Below are positions 42,530 to 52,926 of a stretch of 64,000 nt of DNA, piece after piece. This DNA comes from Bartonella sp. A05 (GTDB lineage Bacteria > Pseudomonadota > Alphaproteobacteria > Rhizobiales > Rhizobiaceae). The translations under genes and the position numbers were made by a program. Numbering within the stretch: position 1 is the first letter of the stretch; every line of letters starts with the position of its first letter. Where the stretch lies: contig NZ_JANHOJ010000001.1 in the NCBI RefSeq assembly GCF_026930145.1, positions 186,001 through 250,000 on the forward strand. The letters are read 5' to 3'. Below the pieces are notes generated by a model. The model saw only the letters and a program-made list of their open reading frames with translations. It ran no database searches and was not told the DNA's origin.

Positions 42530-42820
42530 TTATTTGTTATCATCAGAATTGTTATTGATTTTCTTTTTAATTTTTTGTTCAATTTTTCTAAGACAGTATG
42601 GGATAAGTAGTATTAATAAAATATAATAGGAAGTGATAATAAAAACCTCAGAATTAATAAACTTAACAATATTAATAAACTTAACAATACCTTCTCCAAG
42701 CAAAAATGTTATAAATACCAGACTAGCAATAACTGCAGCAATAACTGCAATACCCAGTATAATAGGTGCACATGCAAGTATTATAACCGCTAATATGATT
42801 CCGCCTGCAATAGTGAGCAT
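42530..42820 (-). CDS. Small hydrophobic membrane protein, unknown function
   Basis: I do not recognise a family. The 96-residue product has two long hydrophobic stretches (about residues 1-45, rich in Ile, Ala and Val, and 58-77) and a basic/polar C-terminal tail (RKIEQKIKKKINNNSDDNK). A strong purine-rich ribosome site (GGGGGGACAAT) precedes the ATG, which supports real translation. An 18-bp tandem duplication inside the gene encodes the repeated KFINIV. It is flanked by spacers and probably transcribed alone; it could be a lineage-specific envelope peptide. Confidence 0.6.
   Translation of the reverse strand: MLTIAGGIILAVIILACAPIILGIAVIAAVIASLVFITFLLGEGIVKFINIVKFINSEVFIITSYYILLILLIPYCLRKIEQKIKKKINNNSDDNK
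42656..42691. repeat. 18-bp tandem duplication inside the small membrane protein gene
   Basis: AATAAACTTAACAATATT (42656-42673) is followed immediately by AATAAACTTAACAATACC (42674-42691), 16 of 18 positions alike. The unit is a multiple of three, so the frame is kept and six residues are duplicated. Confidence 0.9.
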
Positions 42821-42989
42821 ATTGTCCCCCCTGCTATTAGCTCTTCCAATAAGTCTACGGTAGTTATTAATGTTCTGTCTCTTCTGTCAATCACGTTCAG
42901 AAAAACAACACCGTTATTTTGTAAAGAAATCAATCAGCCAGTCGATCTTCCTTACCTAAACGATATCCGATCAGATTTGATAACCTTCT

Positions 42990-43574
42990 CTAGCGCCGTC
43001 CACATGCTTTTAACTGCTGATCATAAAGTCTAGACATTTTTTCCATACGTTGTGCAGCCGCTGCAAGCGCCGCAGTTGGGCGATTTCCACGCGCATAACC
43101 ACCATGTCCCATATGATAATTTAAATAAAGATTATATGCATCATGAGGGTGAACGCCATTGCGTCGAACACTTTGACTATGATACCAAGCAACAAAATCC
43201 GCTGAATCTGAAAAACTTGTACGCCGCGCAGAAGACTTTCCTGTGGAACGGAGGTACATTTCCCATGAACCATCAAGTGCTTGAGAATAGCCATAAGCCG
43301 TCGAACGACGCTTCCATGGAATAAAACCAAGGAGTTTTGTACGTGAAGGACGCGCATCATGACGAAAGCTTGATTCCATATTAATGGTTGCAAGAATAAT
43401 GGGCATAGGAATCCCATGACGCATTTCTGCATTCTTAGAAGCTTTTTCCCAATTATCAAAAAAACCATCTTTCTGAGCAAAAACAGCGCAAGCATTATTT
43501 GTATGCATAGGAGGTTTTGTTGCACAAGCACTCAGCAAAAACGCTAATGCTCCTAAAAACACAAGGTATCGCAC
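42990..43574 (-). CDS. Lytic transglycosylase-like lipoprotein
   Basis: The product (194 residues) begins with a lipoprotein signal peptide and lipobox LLSAC (Cys17). The rest resembles a single-domain soluble lytic transglycosylase (SLT-like): INMESSFRHDARP carries the likely catalytic glutamate near residue 67, followed by STAYGYSQALDGSWEMY and the NLYLNYHMGHGGYARG segment (residues about 145-160). Similar proteins in Rhizobiales are annotated as transglycosylase SLT domain lipoproteins. It would cleave peptidoglycan glycan strands at the outer membrane. Confidence 0.82.
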   Translation of the reverse strand: MRYLVFLGALAFLLSACATKPPMHTNNACAVFAQKDGFFDNWEKASKNAEMRHGIPMPIILATINMESSFRHDARPSRTKLLGFIPWKRRSTAYGYSQALDGSWEMYLRSTGKSSARRTSFSDSADFVAWYHSQSVRRNGVHPHDAYNLYLNYHMGHGGYARGNRPTAALAAAAQRMEKMSRLYDQQLKACGRR

Positions 43575-43688
43575 AATTTTTTCCTCTGATTAGAGAGCAA
43601 ACCAAGCCTAAATACTCAAAAATTCTTACGAATAAATGAAGGATATCACCACACTCTGTATCTTATGAATTCTATCTAAGCATTGGCT

Positions 43689-44867
43689 CTACTCCTCATC
43701 AATGAAACGCAATTTTTGCGGCTGAACAGGAGCTGTTACCGGCATTGAGGTTGTATCATTTTCTTTTAAATCGAAAGCGTCTATGCGACTACCCCGCTTC
43801 ATAATTTTAGAGGAAGATATCAAAATCGCCTCGATATCTTCACCCATTTTATAAAAATGTTTCTGCAAAGCACGAACACGCGTATCCATCCGCCCGAGAT
43901 CTTCCATCAATTTTGCCACTTCAGACTGGATCAAATGCGTTTGTTCACGCATTTTCGCATCCTTCATAATTGTTTGTACAACTTGAACAGATAACATCAG
44001 CAAAGAGGGCGATACAATAATTACATGTGACCGATTGGCTTTTTGTACCAGTGGCTCAAAATCTTCATAGATTGTTGCAAAAATCGATTCCGATGGAACA
44101 AAGAGAAAAGCGGTATCATGCGTTTCGCCAGGAATTAAATATTTTTGCGCAATATCACGAATATGAACATCCATATTGGTGCGAAATTGACGTTCTGCTT
44201 CCTGGCGTTCCTGAGATGATGCGGCCTGACGAATTGCATTCCAAGCCTCCAGAGGAAATTTAGCATCAACAACAAGAGAAGGTGCCTTATTAGGCATATG
44301 AATGAGACAATCCGGGCGTTTTCCGTTTGAGAGAACCGCCTGAAAAACATAAGCTTTGGCTGGTAAAGCATCGGCAATGATCGCTTCCATTCGCCCCTGA
44401 CCAAAAGCACCACGCGTCTGCTTATTGTTTAAAATGGCCTGTAGCTGAACAACCTGCCCAGTAAGCGACTGAATATTATTTTGCGCAGCATCAATCACCG
44501 CTAAACGTTCTTGCAAACGAGCCAAATTTTCATAAGTAGATTTGGTTTGCACCTGAAGAGTTTGACCCAAATTGGTTGTCATCCCATTGAGTTTCTCACA
44601 GATAGACTGATTGAGTTCAGCCTGTCTTTGACCAAAAATTTCTGTCATTGTCTGCATACGCCCTTGCATTTCAGCCTGCGTTTTCAACAATGTAGCCATC
44701 TGCATTTGCGCCTCACGGGCACGTTCAGCCGCTTCACTTTCCCAGAGTGCCCTTTTCCGGTTACTCTGCAGAATCATAAAAAGCACCACACCAGCTAACA
44801 GAAACAGGATCATTAGCTGAACTAAATACCCACTAAAGGGCATTAAAGAAAAAAACGAATCAAACAT
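43689..44867 (-). CDS. rmuC: DNA recombination protein RmuC
   Basis: RmuC limits recombination at inverted repeats in E. coli and has a predicted nuclease-like core. The 392-residue product has an N-terminal membrane segment (about residues 10-30), a long coiled coil (about 40-150, rich in Gln, Glu and Ala) and the RmuC domain with RPDCLIHMPNKAPSLVVDAKFPLEAW and PGETHDTAFLFVPSESIFA (parts given). The ATG at 44867 is preferred over a TTG nine bases upstream. It is divergent from def, a common rhizobial arrangement. Confidence 0.93.
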   Translation of the reverse strand: MFDSFFSLMPFSGYLVQLMILFLLAGVVLFMILQSNRKRALWESEAAERAREAQMQMATLLKTQAEMQGRMQTMTEIFGQRQAELNQSICEKLNGMTTNLGQTLQVQTKSTYENLARLQERLAVIDAAQNNIQSLTGQVVQLQAILNNKQTRGAFGQGRMEAIIADALPAKAYVFQAVLSNGKRPDCLIHMPNKAPSLVVDAKFPLEAWNAIRQAASSQERQEAERQFRTNMDVHIRDIAQKYLIPGETHDTAFLFVPSESIFATIYEDFEPLVQKANRSHVIIVSPSLLMLSVQVVQTIMKDAKMREQTHLIQSEVAKLMEDLGRMDTRVRALQKHFYKMGEDIEAILISSSKIMKRGSRIDAFDLKENDTTSMPVTAPVQPQKLRFIDEE

Positions 44868-44957
44868 AAAAAACAATATAGCGGTTTTACTGTAAAAAAG
44901 CGCACAAATCGCTTATTCAATATTGACCAGAAACAAACCATTCATTAACTTATCTGT

Positions 44958-45488
44958 ATGTCAATACAACCTTTAGTTCTTTTACCTGATCCGATTTTAC
45001 GTGAAGTTTCAAAACCAATCGAGCATATCGATTCAAATGTCCAAAAACTCGCTGACGATATGTTGCAAACAATGTATGATGCTCAAGGTATTGGCCTTGC
45101 CGCTATCCAAATTGGTGTGCCCTTGCGTATGTTGGTCATAGATGTTTCTGAAAAAGAGACTCTCAAAGAGCCGCTCATTATTATTAATCCAGAAATCTTA
45201 TGGCTATCGGATGAACGCAATATTTACAAAGAGGGGTGCCTTTCTATTCCTGAATATTATGCGGAAGTTGAACGTCCAAAACAACTTCGCATGCGCTATA
45301 GAGATCATGCAGGAAAGCAAATGGAAATTGAAGCCAATGATCTCTTAGCCACTTGCTTGCAACATGAAATTGATCATTTAAATGGCCATCTTTTTATTGA
45401 TCACATTTCCAAAATCAAGCGCGATATGGTGATACGCAAATTAAAAAAACGAGCAAAAGAAAAAAACATACAGGAAGCAATTTTGTAA
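44958..45488 (+). CDS. def: Peptide deformylase
   Basis: Def removes the formyl group from the N-terminal methionine of new proteins. The 176-residue product has all three family motifs: [10 protein letters not shown] (motif I), EGCLSIP (motif II, metal-binding cysteine) and QHEIDHLNG (motif III, HEXXH). The stop overlaps the fmt start by one base (TAATG), so def and fmt are translationally coupled, as usual. Confidence 0.97.
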   Translation: MSIQPLVLLPDPILREVSKPIEHIDSNVQKLADDMLQTMYDAQGIGLAAIQIGVPLRMLVIDVSEKETLKEPLIIINPEILWLSDERNIYKEGCLSIPEYYAEVERPKQLRMRYRDHAGKQMEIEANDLLATCLQHEIDHLNGHLFIDHISKIKRDMVIRKLKKRAKEKNIQEAIL

Positions 45489-46417
45489 TGGCATTACGGT
45501 TAAGTTTTATGGGAACACCTGCTTTTTCTGTTCCCATTTTACATGCTTTATTAGATGCAGGACATGATATTGCAGCAGTCTACAGCCAACCGCCTCGTCC
45601 AGCAGGACGGCGTGGTCTTAAATTAATCCCTTCTCCTGTTCAAAGCGCAGCAGAAGCAAAATCTATCCCTGTTTTCACGCCTCAAAGTTTTAAAACAGCT
45701 GAAGAACAAGCTAAATTTGCAGCACTTTCTGTCGATGTTGCTGTTGTTGTCGCCTATGGATTGCTCTTACCAAAAACCATTCTTGAAACACCGCGCTTTG
45801 GTTGTTTGAATGCACATGCTTCACTCTTACCACGCTGGCGTGGTGCTGCACCTATTCAGCGTGCAATCATGGCTGGTGACCAGGAAACCGGAATGATAAT
45901 TATGAAAATGGATGAAGGACTTGATACAGGACCTGTCGCTTTATCCCGTTCAATCGTCATCACAGAGAATATCACAGCCTGTGAACTTTCAGAAAAGCTT
46001 TCACATATAGGAGCAGAACTCATGGTCGAAGCTCTGTCTGCTCTTGAAAAAGGACAACTTAAACTTACTCCGCAATCGCAGGAAGGCGTGACCTATGCTT
46101 CAAAAATAAGTAAAGACGAAACCCGTATTGATTGGACACAATCTGCAGAATCCATTCACAAGCAAATATGTGCTCTTTCTTCCTCTCCTGGAAGCTGGTG
46201 CGAAATGAGTATCAGTGGGAAACAAGAACGCGTTAAAATTCTTGGAAGTCGTTTAGCAGAAGGAATCTCTCTCAAAATCGGTCGTATAGAACCAGATAAT
46301 CTGATTATCCACTGTGGACAAGGACGTATAGAAATAACACATCTGCAAAGATCGGGCGGCAAAATTCTTGATAGCCAAACATTCTTGCGGGGTGCCAATA
46401 TTTCTGCAATTTTTTGA
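45488..46417 (+). CDS. fmt: Methionyl-tRNA formyltransferase
   Basis: Fmt formylates initiator Met-tRNA using 10-formyltetrahydrofolate. The 309-residue product shows the catalytic region [22 protein letters not shown] (parts), including the Asn-His pair and, further on, [12 protein letters not shown] with the catalytic aspartate. The C-terminal OB-like domain is present. It lies between def and truA and overlaps or abuts both, forming one operon. Confidence 0.97.
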   Translation: MALRLSFMGTPAFSVPILHALLDAGHDIAAVYSQPPRPAGRRGLKLIPSPVQSAAEAKSIPVFTPQSFKTAEEQAKFAALSVDVAVVVAYGLLLPKTILETPRFGCLNAHASLLPRWRGAAPIQRAIMAGDQETGMIIMKMDEGLDTGPVALSRSIVITENITACELSEKLSHIGAELMVEALSALEKGQLKLTPQSQEGVTYASKISKDETRIDWTQSAESIHKQICALSSSPGSWCEMSISGKQERVKILGSRLAEGISLKIGRIEPDNLIIHCGQGRIEITHLQRSGGKILDSQTFLRGANISAIF

Positions 46418-46418
46418 T

Positions 46419-47162
46419 ATGCCGCGTTTTAAACTTACCATTGAATATGATGGCTCAAATTATGCGGGCTGGCAACGTCAAGCAGATCTTCGCACTATAC
46501 AAGGAACCATTGAACAAGCTATTTGTCATTTTAGTGGTCAACAACGAACCATCACCGCAGCTGGCAGAACTGACGCTGGTGTGCATGCAACAGGACAGGT
46601 TGCTCATGTCGATTTAACAAAAAATTGGCATCCACATACCGTACGCGATGCAATCAATGCTCATCTGCGACAACAGGGCGAAGATATTGCCATTTTAAAT
46701 GTACAAAACGTCCCTGATAGCTTTGATGCACGATTTTGTGCAACCAAACGCTATTATCTTTTTAAAATTCTTAATCGCCGTTCACAACCAGCTCTCAACG
46801 CCAAACGCGTGTGGTGGTTGCCAAAACCCCTCAATGCTGAAGCTATGCACGAAGCGGCTCAAAGACTTGTAGGGCGGCACGATTTTACGACTTTCCGCTC
46901 AGCCCATTGTCAAGCCACAAGTCCTATTCGCACTCTTGAACGCTTAGATATTCAAAAAGAAGGAGAAGAAATTTTTTTATATGCACAAGCGCGTTCTTTT
47001 CTTCATCATCAAATCCGTTCATTTGCAGGAAGCCTTATGGAAGTGGGCATCGGACGCTGGACAGCTCAAGATCTTGAAGACGCGCTCCATGCCAAAGATC
47101 GCGCACGCTGCGGTATGGTTGCTCCTCCTTCAGGCCTTTATTTGACAAAAATTGACTATTAA
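46419..47162 (+). CDS. truA: tRNA pseudouridine(38-40) synthase TruA
   Basis: TruA makes pseudouridine at positions 38-40 of many tRNAs. The 247-residue product begins MPRFKLTIEYDGSNYAGWQR and has the catalytic aspartate in AAGRTDAGVHATGQVAH, then FDARFCATKRYY and the HHQIRSFAGSLMEVGIGRW region. The ATG at 46419 follows the fmt stop by 1 base; an upstream in-frame start inside fmt is unlikely. It ends the def-fmt-truA operon. dapE, which often follows in Rhizobiales, is absent. Confidence 0.96.
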   Translation: MPRFKLTIEYDGSNYAGWQRQADLRTIQGTIEQAICHFSGQQRTITAAGRTDAGVHATGQVAHVDLTKNWHPHTVRDAINAHLRQQGEDIAILNVQNVPDSFDARFCATKRYYLFKILNRRSQPALNAKRVWWLPKPLNAEAMHEAAQRLVGRHDFTTFRSAHCQATSPIRTLERLDIQKEGEEIFLYAQARSFLHHQIRSFAGSLMEVGIGRWTAQDLEDALHAKDRARCGMVAPPSGLYLTKIDY

Positions 47163-47195
47163 ATACCCCTTAAGAAGTTTCTTCTCCAAAAGCTG

Positions 47196-48035
47196 TTAAG
47201 TAAGATTATAAAAGGAGCGAATTTTTTCAAAAGCTTCTGCTGCTGTATTGACAAATGTCATGAGAGAAACATCGGAAGGAGAAATTGTCCCTTGCGCGGA
47301 TAAATAATCAAAATTGATAACATTTTTCCAAAATTCCTCACCAAACATTAAAATTGGAATGCGTTTAACACATCCCGTTTGCACTAAAGTTAACGCTTCA
47401 AACAACTCATCCAAGGTGCCCAATCCTCCCGGAAAAATTGCCAACGCCTTCGCCCGCATTAAAGCATGCATTTTGCGTATCCCAAAATAATGAAAATTAA
47501 AACACAAATGCGGAGTTATATAAGCATTGGGGATTTGCTCATGAGGTAGAACAATATTCAAACCAATCGAGGGCGCACCGACATCAGTGGCACCGCGATT
47601 TCCTGCTTCCATCACTCCAGGTCCCCCTCCCGTAGCAATCACAAATTCACGATATTCAGTGGTAGCAGAATAGTGCGAACACAAACGCGCAAATTCTCTT
47701 GCTTCATTATAATAGCGCGACATCATTTGTAAATTTTTCTCTTGCGCTTCATTGTGCGCTGCCCATGCCTCTTGCTCAGGCTCAGGAATACGCGCTCCAC
47801 CAAACAGCACGACAGTCGATTGAATGCCACATTCTTGAAGAATTATTTCTGGTTTTAAAAGCTCAAGGCCAATGCGCTGTGAACGCAATTCAGGACGCAT
47901 CATAAATTCTTGATCCATATAAGCCAAACGATAAGTTGGCGAGCACGTTTGTTCTGTATCAGCTACTTCGCTCATCTGTTGTACTACCTCTTCCGCACGA
48001 AGTAATGACGTACCATTTGTTTCTTCTTTCACCAT
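47196..48035 (-). CDS. LOG family protein (putative cytokinin riboside 5'-monophosphate phosphoribohydrolase)
   Basis: This is a Rossmann-fold LOG/TIGR00730 protein, once called lysine decarboxylase. Members hydrolyse nucleoside 5'-monophosphates such as AMP to free the base. The 279-residue product has GGGPGVMEAGNRGA (near residue 152) and the hallmark PGGLGTLDELFEALTLVQ (near residue 215), i.e. PGGxGTxxE. The N-terminal 70 residues are an extension seen in proteobacterial members. It lies between truA (convergent) and dapD (divergent). Function in this organism is inferred only from family. Confidence 0.9.
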   Translation of the reverse strand: MVKEETNGTSLLRAEEVVQQMSEVADTEQTCSPTYRLAYMDQEFMMRPELRSQRIGLELLKPEIILQECGIQSTVVLFGGARIPEPEQEAWAAHNEAQEKNLQMMSRYYNEAREFARLCSHYSATTEYREFVIATGGGPGVMEAGNRGATDVGAPSIGLNIVLPHEQIPNAYITPHLCFNFHYFGIRKMHALMRAKALAIFPGGLGTLDELFEALTLVQTGCVKRIPILMFGEEFWKNVINFDYLSAQGTISPSDVSLMTFVNTAAEAFEKIRSFYNLT

Positions 48036-48165
48036 TCCACTATACCTTTTGTCTACGTACCCCCTCCTACGGTCTTTTCTATCCCTTTATTGACTATACA
48101 TATTTCTTCGCGTAGGTCATAAATAATAATTTTATGCTTCTAACTTGTTTAACGGAACCCTAGTA

Positions 48166-49014
48166 ATGACCAATCTCATACAACTGAAAACAATTATTGA
48201 AAAAGCATTTGATGATTGCGCTTCTATCAACACCTCTACAAAAGGTGAAATCCGTGACAGTGTTGAATACACATTAAATCTTCTCGACAAAGGTGACATC
48301 CGCGTAGCAAACCGCCAAAAAGACGGCCAATGGCATGTTCATCAATGGTTAAAAAAGGCCATTCTTCTCTCTTTTCGTCTCAATCCTACGAATCTTATTG
48401 CTGGAGGTGCTAATGAATCCTATTGGTGGGATAAAGTATCTTCCAAATTTTCTGGTTGGAAAGAAGCTGATTTCAAAAAAGCTGATTTCCGCTCTGTTCC
48501 TGGAGCTATCGTACGCCATTCTGCCTATATTGCATCCAATGTCATATTGATGCCATCCTTTGTTAATCTTGGTGCCTATGTAGATGAAAGAACAATGATT
48601 GACACATGGGCTACTGTTGGTTCCTGTGCGCAAATTGGTAAACATGTTCATCTTTCTGGGGGTGTCGGCATTGGAGGTGTTTTAGAACCACTCCAAGCAA
48701 ACCCAACAATTATTGAAGACAATTGCTTTATCGGTGCACGTTCTGAAATTGTTGAAGGTTGTATTATCCGTGAAGGAGCTGTTTTAGGTATGGGCGTTTT
48801 TATTGGTAAGTCTACAAAAATTATTGACCGTACAACAGGCGAAGTTTTTATAGGTGAAGTTCCCGCCTATTCTGTTGTTGTTTCAGGCTCATTGCCGGGA
48901 AAACCATTACCAAATGGTGAAGCAGGCCCCAATCTTTATTGCGCCGTCATTGTAAAACGGGTTGATCAAAAAACACGTGAAAAAACATCTATTAATGATC
49001 TCTTACGCGATTAA
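48166..49014 (+). CDS. dapD: 2,3,4,5-tetrahydropyridine-2,6-dicarboxylate N-succinyltransferase
   Basis: DapD transfers succinyl from succinyl-CoA to tetrahydrodipicolinate in the succinylase branch to diaminopimelate and lysine. The 282-residue length is standard. The left-handed beta-helix repeats are visible ([19 protein letters not shown], then [20 protein letters not shown], and [16 protein letters not shown]). The ATG at 48166 follows ACGGAACCC. ArgD upstream in the window may supply the next, DapC, step. The usual neighbour dapE is not here. Confidence 0.96.
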   Translation: MTNLIQLKTIIEKAFDDCASINTSTKGEIRDSVEYTLNLLDKGDIRVANRQKDGQWHVHQWLKKAILLSFRLNPTNLIAGGANESYWWDKVSSKFSGWKEADFKKADFRSVPGAIVRHSAYIASNVILMPSFVNLGAYVDERTMIDTWATVGSCAQIGKHVHLSGGVGIGGVLEPLQANPTIIEDNCFIGARSEIVEGCIIREGAVLGMGVFIGKSTKIIDRTTGEVFIGEVPAYSVVVSGSLPGKPLPNGEAGPNLYCAVIVKRVDQKTREKTSINDLLRD

Positions 49015-49065
49015 AAATGCTTTCTCAAGCTTTTCACACATAAACTATAAAGCACCCATTACATA

Positions 49066-49092
49066 AAAAAAAGGAAATATTCCTCTTTTTAA
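49066..49092. terminator. Weak terminator between convergent dapD and lepA
   Basis: A run of A, then AGGAA/TTCCT with a short loop, then CTTTTT lies between the two convergent genes at 49066-49092. The stem is short, so this is only a plausible bidirectional terminator. Confidence 0.4.
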
Positions 49093-49093
49093 A

Positions 49094-50899
49094 TTATTTA
49101 CTCATCTTAAGTGCTTGAATAAAGGCAGATTGCGGAATTTCCACCTTACCGAACTGACGCATCCGTTTTTTGCCCTCTTTTTGCTTTTCCAAAAGTTTGC
49201 GTTTACGAGTTACGTCACCGCCATAACATTTAGCTGTTACATCTTTGCGCAAAGCACGAATTGTTTCACGAGCAATAATTTTACCACCAACTGCCGCTTG
49301 AACTGGAATTTGAAACATATGTTGAGGAATAAGATCTTTCAGTTTTTCACACAGTGCGCGTCCGCGCTTTTCCGCTATGCTGCGATGTACAAGCATCGAT
49401 AATGCATCTATAGGTTCTGAATTCACTAGAATAGACATTTTAACCAGATCACCCTCAGAATAATCCGTCATCTGATAGTCAAACGAAGCATATCCTTTTG
49501 AAATTGACTTTAAACGATCATAAAAATCAAAAACCACCTCATTGAGAGGTAGATCATACGTCACCATAGCGCGTGTTCCTACATAGGACAAACCAGCCTG
49601 TAATCCGCGACGTTCTTGGCAAAGTTCTAAAATTGCCCCAAGATAATCACTAGGTGTCATAATTGTTGCCCGAATCCATGGCTCTTCAATAGCAGCAATT
49701 TTAACAATATCAGGCATATCAGCTGGATTGTGCAATTCCTTGACGGAACCATCATTCATCTTCATGCGATAAACAACCGAAGGTGCTGTCGCAATCAGAT
49801 CCAAATTAAATTCACGCTCTAACCGTTCTTGAATAATTTCAAGATGGAGAAGCCCTAAAAAACCACAACGAAAGCCAAAACCTAAAGCAGCTGATGTTTC
49901 CACTTCAAAGGAAAAACTCGCATCATTTAAACGCAATTTACCCATGGCAGCGCGCAAATCATCAAAATCAGCTGCATCAACTGGAAAAAGACCACAAAAA
50001 ACTACCGGTTGCGCAGGTTTAAAACCAGGCAATGCATTTTCACAAGAGCGGCGATCTTCAGTAATGGTATCCCCAACGCGGGTATCAGCCACCTCTTTAA
50101 TAGAAGCAGTGATAAAGCCAATCTCCCCTGGTCCTAATTCATCAATCTGTACCATTTTCGGGGTGAATACTCCAACTCGTTCAACTGGATATTTTGCCCC
50201 TGTACCCATCATACGAATGGCCTGACCCTTTTTCAAAACACCATCAATCACCCGTACTAAAACGATAACGCCAAGATAAGAATCATACCAGCTATCAACC
50301 AACATTGCCTTTAAAGGTTTTGTAACATCACCCATATGTGGAGATGGCAACTGTGTTACAATTGCTTCCAAGACATCAACAATACCAATACCTGTTTTTG
50401 CTGATATTTCCAAAGCTCCAGATGCATCAATTCCGATTACATCTTCAATTTGCTCTTTCACGCGCTCAGGTTCTGCAGCTGGAAGATCTACCTTATTGAG
50501 CACAACAACCAATTCATGAGAATTATCAATAGCTTGATAAACATTTGCCAAGGTTTGTGCCTCCACTCCTTGGCTTGCATCGACCACCAGCAACGACCCT
50601 TCACACGCTGCCAACGAACGCGATACCTCATAGGCAAAATCAACATGGCCAGGTGTATCAATAAGATTTAAGATATATAGTTCACCATTCTTTGCTTTAT
50701 AGTGCAAGCGCACTGTCTGTGCTTTAATGGTGATCCCACGTTCACGCTCAATATCCATGGAATCAAGAACTTGATCCTTCATCTCTCGTGTTTCAAGGCC
50801 ACCAGTCATTTGAATCAAGCGGTCAGCCAAAGTTGACTTTCCATGGTCGATATGAGCCACAATGGAGAAATTACGGATATATTTGCGATCTATTGTCAT
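49094..50899 (-). CDS. lepA: Elongation factor 4 (LepA)
   Basis: LepA is a ribosome-associated GTPase of the EF-G family that affects translation initiation and elongation under stress. The product from the ATG at 50899 has 601 residues, the standard size. G motifs are present: AHIDHGKST (G1), DTPGHVDF (G3) and [10 protein letters not shown] (G4). The C-terminal LepA-specific end ([24 protein letters not shown], parts) is complete. An extra 20-residue in-frame extension upstream is not conserved. Confidence 0.97.
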   Translation of the reverse strand: MTIDRKYIRNFSIVAHIDHGKSTLADRLIQMTGGLETREMKDQVLDSMDIERERGITIKAQTVRLHYKAKNGELYILNLIDTPGHVDFAYEVSRSLAACEGSLLVVDASQGVEAQTLANVYQAIDNSHELVVVLNKVDLPAAEPERVKEQIEDVIGIDASGALEISAKTGIGIVDVLEAIVTQLPSPHMGDVTKPLKAMLVDSWYDSYLGVIVLVRVIDGVLKKGQAIRMMGTGAKYPVERVGVFTPKMVQIDELGPGEIGFITASIKEVADTRVGDTITEDRRSCENALPGFKPAQPVVFCGLFPVDAADFDDLRAAMGKLRLNDASFSFEVETSAALGFGFRCGFLGLLHLEIIQERLEREFNLDLIATAPSVVYRMKMNDGSVKELHNPADMPDIVKIAAIEEPWIRATIMTPSDYLGAILELCQERRGLQAGLSYVGTRAMVTYDLPLNEVVFDFYDRLKSISKGYASFDYQMTDYSEGDLVKMSILVNSEPIDALSMLVHRSIAEKRGRALCEKLKDLIPQHMFQIPVQAAVGGKIIARETIRALRKDVTAKCYGGDVTRKRKLLEKQKEGKKRMRQFGKVEIPQSAFIQALKMSK

Positions 50900-51071
50900 A
50901 TAAGGCGATTTAGCAAAGAATAGCACAAAACGCAAAGACCAATTACACACTCGTGCCAACCTTTAAAAGAATATAGGTAAAAATTGGTCTTAGAAGAACA
51001 AAACTTTTCGAGTGAAAAAAGATTAAAATTTCCATCATATTCCTTGCATCTCAGAAAAGAGAAAGAACAAG

Positions 51072-51986
51072 CTAATTAGATTTTTCAAGAATTTTATCCT
51101 TTTTCCGCCATAGTGAGAATCGCAATTGCGCCACCACAATTCCAATCAGAATAAGCACCCCTCCGAACAGAGCTGAAGCGGATAAACGCTCACCTGCCAA
51201 ACGCCCAACAAGACCAGCCCACACAGGCTCGCCCGCATAAATAAGGGTTGCGCGTGTAGGTGAAATGGATTTCTGTGCCCAGTTCATAACTAATTGTATC
51301 ACTGAGCTCATCAAGGCCAACCCTATACCTACATTCAACCACACCCATGAAAATTCGGGTATACTTTCACCCATCAAAGGCATACAGAGAAATGAAAAAA
51401 GACCTGCAAAAAATAATTGTATAATCGTTATACGCCGACTATCAACCTTACTTGCAAAAAGTCCGATTAGAATAATTTCTCCAGCAATTGCTAAAGCCCC
51501 TAGCAAAGTGAGAATTTCGCCGGTCGAAAAATCAATACCTTTGAACCCTTGTCCAGAAACAAATATAAGCCCAATAAAAGCAAAAATAATACCTATCCAA
51601 CAAGCAAAATGAGGTGGTTTTTTTAAAAAAATCCATTGCAATATTGGAACCATCGGCACATAAAGTGCTGAAATGAAAGCAGACTGGCTACTAATAATAG
51701 TCTGGAGCCCCGCTGCTTGTAAAGCATAACCAAGAAACATTCCTAAACCGATGCTCATGCCAGCGAAGATCTCATAAACGGTTATATTTCTCATAGATCG
51801 CCAAAAAATCACCCCACATATGCATGCAGCAACAATGAAACGAAAACCTACAAAAAAGAGAGGACCACTATAACGTACTGCAATATGAATAATTAAAAAT
51901 GTAATACCCCAAAGTATTGTAGCAGCAAACAATGCCAATTCCGGATTTCTGAAAAAAGGGTGATTTAACTGTTTTCTTACAGCCAT
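51072..51986 (-). CDS. EamA/DMT family transporter
   Basis: This is an inner-membrane permease of the drug/metabolite transporter superfamily. The 304-residue product has ten hydrophobic segments in two EamA repeats (about residues 15-145 and 155-285), with ATILWGITFLIIHIAV at the start and YAGEPVWAGLVGRLAGERL in the last repeat, typical of the family. The substrate cannot be told from sequence. It is 34 bp downstream of argB on the same strand, so the two may share a transcript. Confidence 0.88.
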   Translation of the reverse strand: MAVRKQLNHPFFRNPELALFAATILWGITFLIIHIAVRYSGPLFFVGFRFIVAACICGVIFWRSMRNITVYEIFAGMSIGLGMFLGYALQAAGLQTIISSQSAFISALYVPMVPILQWIFLKKPPHFACWIGIIFAFIGLIFVSGQGFKGIDFSTGEILTLLGALAIAGEIILIGLFASKVDSRRITIIQLFFAGLFSFLCMPLMGESIPEFSWVWLNVGIGLALMSSVIQLVMNWAQKSISPTRATLIYAGEPVWAGLVGRLAGERLSASALFGGVLILIGIVVAQLRFSLWRKKDKILEKSN

Positions 51987-52020
51987 AAAAAAGATCCATT
52001 CTTTAATTTATTAGTATGTT

Positions 52021-52926
52021 CTACGGAACAATAAGCGTTCCAGCCCCATGTTCAGTAAACAATTCAATCAAAACAGTATGGGGAGATTTGCCATTCAAAA
52101 TAACAACGCCTTCTACGCCATTTTGAACAGCTGTAATACAATTTTCTACCTTTGGAATCATACCACCTGAAATCGTTCCATCCCTGATAAGGTCTTTAGC
52201 TTCGGTAATTGTCAATTTCTTTAAAAGCTTACCTTCTTTATCCAATACACCAGGAACATCGGTCAAAAACAAAAGACGTTTCGCTTCTAAAGCTCCAGCA
52301 ATTGCTCCAGCAAAAGTATCGGCATTAATATTATAAGTTTTGCCATCGCGACCTGGAGCAACAGGAGCAATAACTGGAATCATTGCAGAACACGCCAAAA
52401 GATCCAACAATGTTCGATCAATTTCAACGGGTTCACCCACAAATCCCAAATCCAGAACACGTTCAATATGCGAATCAGGATCTATAACAGTCTTACGCGC
52501 TTTTTCAGCAAAAACCATATTTCCATCCTTGCCACAAAGCCCAATGGCCCATTCACCTTCAGCATTGATGAGAGCTACAATTTCCTTATTGATAGAGCCT
52601 GCCAAAACCATTTCAACTATTTCAACGATCTTTTTATCAGTCACACGCAAGCCATTTTCAAACCGCGATTCGATCCCCATTTTCATTAGGATTTCAGCAA
52701 TTTGAGGACCACCACCATGAACCACAATAGGATTAATGCCGGACTGCTTCAATAAAGCAATATCACGCGCAAACACCCGCCCTAAAGCAGGATCACCCAT
52801 AGCATGCCCACCATATTTTACCACAACCGTTTCATTTTCATATTTTTGCATATAAGGCAAAGCAGAAGATAAAAATGCTGCTTGTTTCTCAAAAACATCT
52901 GCATTCGTGCTTGCAACATCATCCAT
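52021..52926 (-). CDS. argB: Acetylglutamate kinase
   Basis: ArgB phosphorylates N-acetylglutamate in the arginine pathway. The 301-residue product has the amino acid kinase fold: [11 protein letters not shown] (ATP/substrate), [37 protein letters not shown] and FLTDVPGVL. The ATG at 52926 follows GAGGAGATTCTTTTG. In Rhizobiales it often sits next to engB/yihA; here it lies next to an EamA transporter and a long spacer. With argF absent from its usual place by argD, the role of an isolated acetylglutamate kinase is uncertain. Confidence 0.94.
   Translation of the reverse strand: MDDVASTNADVFEKQAAFLSSALPYMQKYENETVVVKYGGHAMGDPALGRVFARDIALLKQSGINPIVVHGGGPQIAEILMKMGIESRFENGLRVTDKKIVEIVEMVLAGSINKEIVALINAEGEWAIGLCGKDGNMVFAEKARKTVIDPDSHIERVLDLGFVGEPVEIDRTLLDLLACSAMIPVIAPVAPGRDGKTYNINADTFAGAIAGALEAKRLLFLTDVPGVLDKEGKLLKKLTITEAKDLIRDGTISGGMIPKVENCITAVQNGVEGVVILNGKSPHTVLIELFTEHGAGTLIVP

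Noticed and set aside
48063-48080. ACCCCCTCC run upstream of dapD as a second anti-Shine-Dalgarno RNA
   Set aside because: No stable flanking stem and no terminator follows.
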